Assembly (NCBI GenBank): GCA_018822065.1
Contig: JAHJKV010000100.1
Location: forward strand, 1-10,639
Direction of reading: 5' to 3'
Length of the DNA: 10,639 nt
Source: Pseudomonadota bacterium
GTDB taxonomy: Bacteria; Desulfobacterota; Desulfovibrionia; Desulfovibrionales; Desulfovibrionaceae
Shown here: positions 6,777-10,639 of the stretch, piece after piece
Layout of the letters: each line of letters starts with the position of its first letter
How positions within the stretch are numbered: the stretch's first letter is position 1
The notes under the pieces: model-generated
The model's database searches: none
Seen by the model: the letters and a program-made list of their open reading frames with translations, nothing else
Told to the model about the DNA's origin: nothing
Program-made: the position numbers and the translations under genes

Positions 6777-7169
6777 CTATTGTTTGGGCACGTCTTCTTT
6801 GTTGGCGTCGTCTCCAACATCGGCACTGACCTCAAACATGAGCTTTCCAGCCCATTCGGACAGTTCTTCGCCTGTTGTCCACTGCCCATTGAACGACCCT
6901 AGAACGACATGATACTGGTTGGTCCACCTGGGACTCTCTTCGACGTGATCCTCACCGTCGTCATCGGAGCAGAACCAAAGATCGTCAGGGTCCACGTCGG
7001 AATGTTTTTCCACCGCCTGGATAAAGTGGTCAATGAAAAATTCGGTTGCTCCTGCCGGATAAAGCCCGAGCGAACAAGCAACCATCGTATCAGGTGTCTT
7101 CTGGAACCCCTTTGCGATGTCGGACACTGCCTTTGCTACTGCCTCATTTCTTGCCTGCAACTGCATCAT
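6777..7169 (-). CDS. Acidic hypothetical protein
   Basis: I do not recognise this 130-residue protein. It starts at an ATG with TGGAG six bases upstream (a second ATG follows directly). The N-terminal 25 residues look like an amphipathic helix (MMQLQARNEAVAKAVSDIAK). The middle is strongly acidic (DPDDLWFCSDDDGEDHVEES) and the C-terminal tail is acidic and polar. There is no signal peptide or membrane segment. It has its own promoter (7218-7245) and terminator (6731-6757), so it is a single-gene transcript on the same strand as the csf operon but separate from it. Acidic small proteins near CRISPR loci on mobile elements are sometimes anti-defence factors or DNA mimics; nothing here shows that. 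Confidence 0.75.
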   Translation of the reverse strand: MMQLQARNEAVAKAVSDIAKGFQKTPDTMVACSLGLYPAGATEFFIDHFIQAVEKHSDVDPDDLWFCSDDDGEDHVEESPRWTNQYHVVLGSFNGQWTTGEELSEWAGKLMFEVSADVGDDANKEDVPKQ

Positions 7170-7217
7170 GATTCACTCCAGGTTTGCCCGGCTGTCCGGT
7201 GCGTTGTAAGATTTCGC

Positions 7218-7245
7218 ACAATACCACAAAAAACATAACAATCAA
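7218..7245 (-). promoter_or_regulatory. Possible promoter of the 6777-7169 gene
   Basis: On the minus strand TTGATT (7240-7245), a 16-bp gap and TATTGT (7218-7223) form a moderate sigma70-like promoter (4 of 6 matches in each box), about 50 bp before the start codon at 7169. Confidence 0.45.
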
Positions 7246-7460
7246 GGACATATACAAACTTTTTTCAACCTTCACATACCGTCACATACCATCATTTTTC
7301 ATCACCATGTCATCCAGACGGCAAAAATATTTTCGCGAATGGAGAAGTTAAAATCTCAGTATGATGAGCCCGCCCAGCCTGCACCGTGCACGTTTGATGT
7401 CCGGCCCGTTGTTGATGCCTGACCATATCCGAAAAAAGGTAATAGTCAAGGTAGGTTGCG

Positions 7461-7510
7461 CGTGTTCCCTAGTCTTCCCTGGTATTCCCAGGGGTTCCCT
7501 GGACATCCCT
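7461..7510. repeat. Five 10-bp-phased TTCCCT repeats
   Basis: Five consecutive 10-bp units each end in TTCCCT or a one-base variant: TTCCCT at 7465 and 7475, TTCCCA at 7485, TTCCCT at 7495, ATCCCT at 7505. Spacing is exactly one helical turn. Alternating CCCTGG/CCAGGG hexamers within the tract also make overlapping short palindromes. Confidence 0.8.
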
Positions 7511-7593
7511 GAGTGCTGGGAAAAAAGAGAGCGGAAAGCAAAAAAACCCGCCGAAGCGGGTAATTCAGGTGCATGTGACAGGGAAGACTAGGG
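7467..7593. repeat. 127-bp segment bounded by 15-bp perfect inverted repeats
   Basis: CCCTAGTCTTCCCTG (7467-7481) is perfectly inverted at 7579-7593. Both outer edges are flanked by GTT (7464-7466 and 7594-7596), which could be a 3-bp target duplication of a MITE-like insertion, but three bases can match by chance. The segment contains the terminator of the 7598-8005 gene. Confidence 0.6.
7541..7561 (-). terminator. Intrinsic terminator after the 7598-8005 gene
   Basis: On the minus strand ACCCGC-TTCG-GCGGGT forms a 6-bp stem with the very stable TTCG tetraloop, directly followed by a run of seven T. It lies about 40 bp after the stop codon of the 7598-8005 gene. Confidence 0.92.
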
Positions 7594-7597
7594 GTTT

Positions 7598-8005
7598 CTA
7601 ATTTGGCAAGTCGGTAGGAGCTTTTTTGGCGTAAAATGATTTCCCCCCATATACGGCAGTAGCCATTGCCTGTAACGCCCAATCTCGGAACTGACTTAAA
7701 TCATCCCAAATATTACTTGGAGAGGTCAACAGTAAGGCCGGATGTTGATCCGGAAAAAGCATGTAGATCAGGGCAAGATGCCTTTTGGTTTGCTTTCCGG
7801 TTATTTTCATCAAAAAACCGCTGTCCGCTCCGGGAATTAACATACGTTCTGACCGTTCGACCAAAATGGTTTCTTGCAGCATGGCCGAAAAGGACATCTC
7901 AAGCGGAGGTCCGAAGCGATCCAGGGCACGCAGAAGCCATTCCTCAGTCAATTCCGGGATTAAACTCAGACGGACTAACAGCATATCATCTTCAGGTTCA
8001 GGCAT
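7598..8005 (-). CDS. Hypothetical protein
   Basis: A 135-residue protein of unrecognised family. It opens with an acidic stretch (MPEPEDD) followed by alternating hydrophobic and charged segments (LLVRLSLIPELTEEWLLRALDRFG) that look like a strand-helix pair, and it ends in a short basic-polar tail (YAKKAPTDLPN). It has no cysteine, signal peptide or clear membrane span. The start at 8005 has GGAGG 12 bases upstream, longer than ideal; GGGGT lies closer. A convincing terminator follows it, which supports it being a real transcribed gene. No neighbour on the same strand is close enough to be in an operon, and the large structured region 8006-8300 would form its 5' leader if transcription starts far upstream. 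Confidence 0.7.
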   Translation of the reverse strand: MPEPEDDMLLVRLSLIPELTEEWLLRALDRFGPPLEMSFSAMLQETILVERSERMLIPGADSGFLMKITGKQTKRHLALIYMLFPDQHPALLLTSPSNIWDDLSQFRDWALQAMATAVYGGKSFYAKKAPTDLPN

Positions 8006-8089
8006 TTTCTACCCCGTCCTCCAATTTAAGCTCGCTCGACCTGGCATAGGTGCGAGCCAGGGGGTTTGATCCTTCAAAAACTCTTTTAC

Positions 8090-8267
8090 GCACTCGCACA
8101 GCCCGTGCCTGAGTGCAAGCCTTGTTGACCTAGACAACAAGCACCATCCCTGCGCGAGAGCGCCAGGCCGTTCCCTCGGCCCCAAGCCAGGCCCGCAGGA
8201 ACGGGCGCACTCGGCCCAGCGGCCCTGAGCGACGGGAAGGGGTTCGCACCAAGGCCCGACAGGGCCT
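8090..8267. repeat. Chain of seven hairpins
   Basis: Consecutive stems read on the plus strand: 8090-8116 (10-bp stem with a 2-nt bulge), 8121-8141 (CTTGTTG/CAACAAG), 8152-8163 (GCGC-GAGA-GCGC, a GNRA tetraloop), 8166-8181 (GGCCG/CGGCC), 8191-8206 (GCCCG/CGGGC), 8213-8224 (GGCC/GGCC) and 8252-8267 (AGGCCC/GGGCCT). This could be a structured RNA or a palindromic DNA site such as an origin or transfer region. Confidence 0.6.
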
Positions 8268-8429
8268 AGAAACCCTGGCTCTAAACCCACCCTTTCTCAG
8301 GGGGGTTCAATTCGGAGCCGTCGGCGTGAGACCCCCCCGCACGAGACCTCGGAACTACATTGAAATCCAACACAGACACCAACACAACGGCAAAAACTTA
8401 CCCTCGCAAATCATGCCGTTAAAAACCCA

Positions 8430-8505
8430 ATCAAATAAAAACATATTGAAATGTATAGGCTTTGAACGAAAAAGGCTGATTTGAGAGGTTTGCGATCAAA
8501 TAAAA
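8430..8505 (+). repeat. Direct repeat ATCAAATAAAA in AT-rich tract
   Basis: The 11-bp sequence occurs at 8430-8440 and again at 8495-8505, 65 bp apart, in the AT-rich stretch between the hairpin chain and the 8516 promoter. The two copies could be binding sites, or part of an unwinding element if this is an origin. Confidence 0.55.
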
Positions 8506-8515
8506 CGACCAAGGA

Positions 8516-8572
8516 TTGACCATAAGGCATTACCTGTGTAATACTACGGTAACACCTGGAGCGAAAAGCTCC
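8516..8572 (+). promoter_or_regulatory. Promoter, palindromic operator and 5' hairpin of the 8625-9902 operon
   Basis: TTGACC (8516-8521), a 17-bp gap and TAATAC (8539-8544) form a likely promoter with a good -35 and a weak -10. The palindrome ATTAC-CTGT-GTAAT (8529-8542) covers the spacer and the -10, and TTACC (8530-8534) is also mirrored by GGTAA (8548-8552), so a dimeric repressor site is plausible. Right after the expected start, GGAGC-GAAAA-GCTCC (8558-8572) would put a hairpin at the 5' end of the mRNA. Confidence 0.55.
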
Positions 8573-8624
8573 GTCACCATCCAAACTGCCGGGCGAGTGC
8601 CGTGGCAAAGGAAAGGAGGCAAAC

Positions 8625-9239
8625 ATGCCGATGCAGAACATTATCCCCGAATATGACAGACCCCATGCCCTGATCGAGACGAACTATCCGGGCCAATTCC
8701 CCGAGCAGATGCCCATTTATCTGGTTCTGGATTGGGGCAAAGGCGAAATCAGTGTGGAATCCAAAAACTATGACATCTGTGGGACCACATTCTACGAGTG
8801 GCACGGCCACATGTCCACCTACAAACTCCCCTTCATTGTGGACGCGACTCGGCTCCACGACTTTGTTGATGAGCACATCCTGCCCATCGCAAACAGGCTC
8901 CACGATGCCTACGAGTCCGAGTGGGACGGTGGCAATAACGTCGCCCGATTCACGGGCCTAGAGGAAGGGGAAGCCCTTGATCTCGGAATGGATCTTGATC
9001 AGATCTGCACATGTAAGGCCCCCACATATGACGGCGGCGGCTTGTGGAATGTTGGAGATTGGCTGCACGACTACGCCCATGAAACGATCAACGCCGACAC
9101 TTCGGACAATCAGCTCGAAACAATGGCCGAGGAGTGCAAGAAAGAGGCAGAATCCGAATACATTGTGCTTGTCGGTGATGTGCTCGACTATCTGACCGAA
9201 GTGCGCGACGAAATGCGTTCTGAAGCAGAGGAGGATTAA
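8625..9239 (+). CDS. Highly acidic hypothetical protein, first gene of plasmid-type operon
   Basis: This 204-residue cytoplasmic protein has a strong AAGGAGG five bases before its ATG. By count it has about 44 Asp/Glu against about 12 Lys/Arg, so its isoelectric point must be very low. Features include a central ESEWDGGNNVARFTGLEEGE motif (about 100-119), a short CTC pair, a WNVGDWLHDY segment and an acidic C-terminal tail. From memory, similar EWDGxNxV patterns occur in uncharacterised proteins of plasmids and integrative elements, but I could not check this. No catalytic motif is evident. The next gene begins one base after its stop codon and uses a ribosome binding site inside its last codons. 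Strong acidity would suit a DNA-mimic or anti-restriction role, but this is only a suggestion. Confidence 0.85.
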   Translation: MPMQNIIPEYDRPHALIETNYPGQFPEQMPIYLVLDWGKGEISVESKNYDICGTTFYEWHGHMSTYKLPFIVDATRLHDFVDEHILPIANRLHDAYESEWDGGNNVARFTGLEEGEALDLGMDLDQICTCKAPTYDGGGLWNVGDWLHDYAHETINADTSDNQLETMAEECKKEAESEYIVLVGDVLDYLTEVRDEMRSEAEED

Positions 9240-9240
9240 A

Positions 9241-9519
9241 ATGGACATACCGTCCAAAGAGGCAAACAAGTCTGATCCCACGTACAATCTCACGCTGAAG
9301 CTCATGACCAATGGGCGCTTCTGCTTGGCTCACCCAGGAGTCACCCTGAAAGGGGAATCCTTGGGCCGACTATTTTACCTCATCACGGATATTCCGTTGT
9401 CCACGGACAAATCTTGGGTGGTTGTCAAGGCCAATCAGACCGGGTTTGCACCGCATGTCTATGAGGCCAGATTTGATCAGATCGGGCCTGGAAAACTCGT
9501 TAAAATGGAGAAAAGATGA
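9241..9519 (+). CDS. Small hypothetical protein, second gene of the operon
   Basis: This 92-residue protein of unknown family starts one base after the upstream stop, with GAGGAGG seven bases before the ATG, and its stop overlaps the next start (ATGA at 9516-9519). After a polar N terminus it looks like a mostly beta fold (YNLTLKLMTNGRFCLAH, then RLFYLITDIPL and SWVVVKANQTGFAPHVYEARFD), ending in a basic tail (KLVKMEKR). There is no signal peptide or membrane segment. Tight coupling on both sides argues that it works with its neighbours. Confidence 0.8.
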   Translation: MDIPSKEANKSDPTYNLTLKLMTNGRFCLAHPGVTLKGESLGRLFYLITDIPLSTDKSWVVVKANQTGFAPHVYEARFDQIGPGKLVKMEKR

Positions 9520-9902
9520 GCAAGCGCACAAGTATCTACATCGGCCCGGCGCTCCGGACATACCTTGACGAGAGGACAAACGATGGAGCCTATGGCAGCA
9601 CGTCCGGAATCATCAATGCCGCTGCTGACCGGCTGTCGCTCCTTTACAAGCATGCGATGCCGAATCTCAGCGAGGCAGAATGGAACCTGATTTTTGACTG
9701 CTGTAACGGTTCGGTTTTGGAACCGGCTGAAAATGCCGTTTGGGGCCTGGTCCTGAATGTCGAGGATTCCATAGTTCTGGATGGGACGGATGAAAAATGG
9801 GAGGTGGACGGACCTGCCCTGATCACCAAGCTCAAAGCCCTGGACCGCACAGGGATATTGGCCATTGTGGACAAGGCTGAACGATTTTGGGCAGCACAAT
9901 GA
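9516..9902 (+). CDS. Ribbon-helix-helix protein, third gene of the operon
   Basis: This 128-residue protein starts with a probable ribbon-helix-helix DNA-binding fold. The strand RTSIYIGPAL (4-13) is followed by helix RTYLDERT and, after the turn, helix STSGIINAAADRLSLLY, the pattern of Arc/MetJ/CopG-type regulators. The remainder (from NLSEAEWNLIFDCCNG on) is a separate, mostly helical acidic domain that I do not recognise. The ATG overlaps the previous stop by four bases and GGAG lies about six bases upstream. As the only probable DNA-binding protein of the operon it is the natural candidate to bind the palindromes at 8529-8552 and control its own transcription. It could instead be a partition or plasmid-copy regulator. 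A strong terminator follows 17 bp after the stop. Confidence 0.8.
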   Translation: MSKRTSIYIGPALRTYLDERTNDGAYGSTSGIINAAADRLSLLYKHAMPNLSEAEWNLIFDCCNGSVLEPAENAVWGLVLNVEDSIVLDGTDEKWEVDGPALITKLKALDRTGILAIVDKAERFWAAQ

Positions 9903-9918
9903 AACAAGGAATTTAAGC

Positions 9919-9951
9919 AAAGAGCCGGGGGAACAATCCCCCGGCTCTTTT
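9919..9951 (+). terminator. Terminator of the 8625-9902 operon
   Basis: A perfect 13-bp stem (AAAGAGCCGGGGG with CCCCCGGCTCTTT) around the loop AACAAT, ending in TTTT. The A-tract on the 5' side means it could also work on the minus strand. Confidence 0.95.
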
Positions 9952-9952
9952 G

Positions 9953-9990
9953 TTGCATAAGTCACAGAACATGCTGTATAATTATATACA
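9953..9990 (+). promoter_or_regulatory. Promoter with palindromic operator for the 10006 gene
   Basis: A perfect TATAAT -10 box (9977-9982) lies 18 bp after a weak TTGCAT (9953-9958) that overlaps the region just after the terminator T-run. The -10 is embedded in the inverted repeat TGTATA-ATTA-TATACA (9975-9990), so a dimeric repressor bound there would block transcription directly. Confidence 0.6.
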
Positions 9991-10005
9991 ACCAAAGGAG
10001 GTCAT

Positions 10006-10458
10006 GTGGCAAGAAAAGACAAAACCGACTGTGAATGTGCATTGTGTTCAGGGAAAATGGACATGCAGGAGCTTGATGAGCAGTCAGCGCAACTCATACA
10101 CAGATATGGCTGGTACGCGCACTATGTCCTTCCTAAAGTGGCTGGAGAGATGGGAGACTATCACACGCATGGCGTCGTCGAGTCTTTTGCACACCTGAAT
10201 TTTCAAGTAACGCTCCCGATCGAGCCAAAAGAGGTCCACTCTACCTTCCATAGGGTGATTAACCTTGTGAAAGAGGGAGTCACCTTCACAGATGGGCTCA
10301 TCAGCGATGAAATAATTCGGGATATGCCTGTAAAGTTTGTTGAGACCACGGATGTTTTTGGGGAACGTGTTCTCCGTATCATCCTGCCCGATCACAACGG
10401 GCTCGTCGAAGGGGCGGACATGGAACCCTTTTACCAAAAGCAATATCCTGACCTGTAA
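10006..10458 (+). CDS. Uncharacterised protein with CxCxxC and HTHG motifs
   Basis: This 150-residue protein uses GTG as start, with AAAGGAGG ending four bases upstream. An ATG two bases earlier (10004) is in another frame that ends at 10198 and is judged spurious. The N terminus has a possible metal site, CECALC (about residues 9-14). It continues with RYGWYAHYVLP, then YHTHGVVESFAHLNFQVTLPI, and later ERVLRIILPDHNGLVEG near the C terminus. I recall this arrangement (HTHG, a paired LPI strand, LPD..G) from a widespread uncharacterised family, possibly one labelled DUF4262, but cannot confirm the label. There is no signal peptide. It is a single-gene transcript between its own palindromic promoter and a 13-bp-stem terminator. 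Confidence 0.85.
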   Translation: MARKDKTDCECALCSGKMDMQELDEQSAQLIHRYGWYAHYVLPKVAGEMGDYHTHGVVESFAHLNFQVTLPIEPKEVHSTFHRVINLVKEGVTFTDGLISDEIIRDMPVKFVETTDVFGERVLRIILPDHNGLVEGADMEPFYQKQYPDL

Positions 10459-10480
10459 GACTCACTGAAGGAACAATAGG

Positions 10481-10510
10481 AAAGGCCGGGGGAGTGTTCC
10501 CCCGGCCTTT
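10481..10510 (+). terminator. Terminator of the 10006-10458 gene
   Basis: A perfect 13-bp stem (AAAGGCCGGGGGA with TCCCCCGGCCTTT) closed by a GTGT tetraloop, 23 bases after the stop codon. Its stem core is nearly the same as that of the terminator at 9919-9951. Confidence 0.92.
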
Positions 10511-10542
10511 CATTTGGCGGCTCAGCTCGTACCCAGCAACAC

Positions 10543-10595
10543 GCCGGGGTTCCCTTTGAAAAATCCCCGGCCCTGGACCGATTCCAGAGCCGGGG
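10543..10595 (+). other. Competing hairpins in the right-edge intergenic DNA
   Basis: GCCGGGG (10543-10549) can pair with CCCCGGC (10565-10571), and that same CCCCGGC can instead pair with GCCGGGG (10589-10595), closing a second hairpin with an inner CTGGA/TCCAG stem and a CCGAT loop. The two folds exclude each other. An AAGGAGGGG follows at 10603-10611 without a start codon before the window ends. Confidence 0.45.
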
Positions 10596-10639
10596 CACTA
10601 CCAAGGAGGGGCAGTAAATTCGTTTTAAGCCTTTTTTCG

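Larger units (their letters stand above)
7170..7597. other. 428-bp intergenic region with repeats and palindromes
   Basis: No convincing gene. Besides the promoter near 7218-7245 and the terminator at 7541-7561, it holds a tandem TCACATACC pair (7272-7290), the palindromes AAAATATTTT (7324-7333) and TTCGCGAA (7332-7339), a phased TTCCCT repeat (7461-7510) and a 15-bp inverted repeat (7467-7481 with 7579-7593). The density of possible protein-binding sites suggests a regulatory or plasmid-maintenance role. Confidence 0.6.
8006..8624. other. 619-bp divergent intergenic region, highly structured
   Basis: No supportable gene. The left half (8050-8281) is GC-rich and consists largely of short perfect hairpins, bracketed by a 9-bp inverted repeat, GAGCCAGGG (8054-8062) with CCCTGGCTC (8273-8281). 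The right half (about 8400-8510) is AT-rich with the direct repeat ATCAAATAAAA. The end (8516-8624) holds the promoter and leader of the 8625 operon. A GC-rich hairpin block beside an AT-rich repeat block is the layout often seen at replication origins, but no Rep gene is in view. Confidence 0.6.

Noticed and set aside
7361..7591. 76-codon plus-strand frame
   Set aside because: It runs through the phased repeats and a terminator hairpin, its ribosome binding site is poorly placed, and its composition is not protein-like.
8009..8290. 93-codon minus-strand frame
   Set aside because: It coincides with the hairpin chain; composition is Gly/Pro/Arg/Trp-rich and there is no ribosome binding site. 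The structured nucleic acid is the better explanation.
8295..8320. tRNA T-arm-like GGTTCAATTC
   Set aside because: The bases after the loop do not pair with the G-run before it and no other tRNA arm is present.

Overview
The window is dominated by a CRISPR-Cas locus of type IV (the DinG-helicase kind), which occupies roughly 1-6680, read on the minus strand. The rest (6777-10639) holds small genes of unknown function, strong intrinsic terminators and two unusually structured non-coding stretches. Type IV systems are nearly always plasmid-borne, and the cargo to the right looks like plasmid or integrative-element accessory DNA: short acidic hypotheticals, a ribbon-helix-helix protein and palindromic operators. 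The moderately GC-rich base composition, AAGGAGG-type ribosome binding sites and sigma70-like promoters suggest a Gram-negative bacterium, possibly a proteobacterium or Desulfobacterota member. That host call is weak, and no replication, mobilisation or integrase gene lies in the window.

CRISPR part: a good promoter at 6649-6677 drives a compact minus-strand operon in the order DinG helicase (csf4), Cas6-like RNase (csf5/cas6), Cas7-like Csf2, zinc-ribbon Csf1, a small unrecognised 87-residue protein, and Cas5-like Csf3. The genes overlap or are separated by a few bases, each with its own ribosome binding site. About 60 bases after csf3 comes the array: 16 repeats of 36 bp with about 30-bp spacers, continuing off the left edge. 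By homology, Cas6 cuts the array transcript, Csf2/Csf3/Csf1 hold the guide, and DinG is the ATP-driven helicase recruited to target DNA. No cas1/cas2 is present, so spacer uptake would depend on another system or on genes outside the window. The array's far end carries degenerate repeats and a duplicated repeat-spacer-repeat block.

Middle part (6731-8624): two minus-strand hypothetical genes (6777-7169 and 7598-8005), each followed by a hairpin terminator. Between them lies a 428-bp gap with a 10-bp-phased TTCCCT repeat and a 15-bp inverted repeat bounding a 127-bp segment. Upstream of the second gene is a 619-bp gap containing a chain of at least seven perfect or near-perfect hairpins, followed by an AT-rich tract with direct repeats. 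This is the best candidate in the window for an origin, a transfer site or a structured RNA.

Right part (8516-10639): a plus-strand three-gene operon (8625-9902) ending in a ribbon-helix-helix protein, preceded by a promoter with overlapping palindromes and followed by a 13-bp-stem terminator. Then comes a single gene (10006-10458), whose promoter -10 box lies in a 16-bp palindrome, with its own terminator. The last 130 bases are non-coding with competing hairpins. All functional calls rest on reading the translated sequence; no database search was possible.
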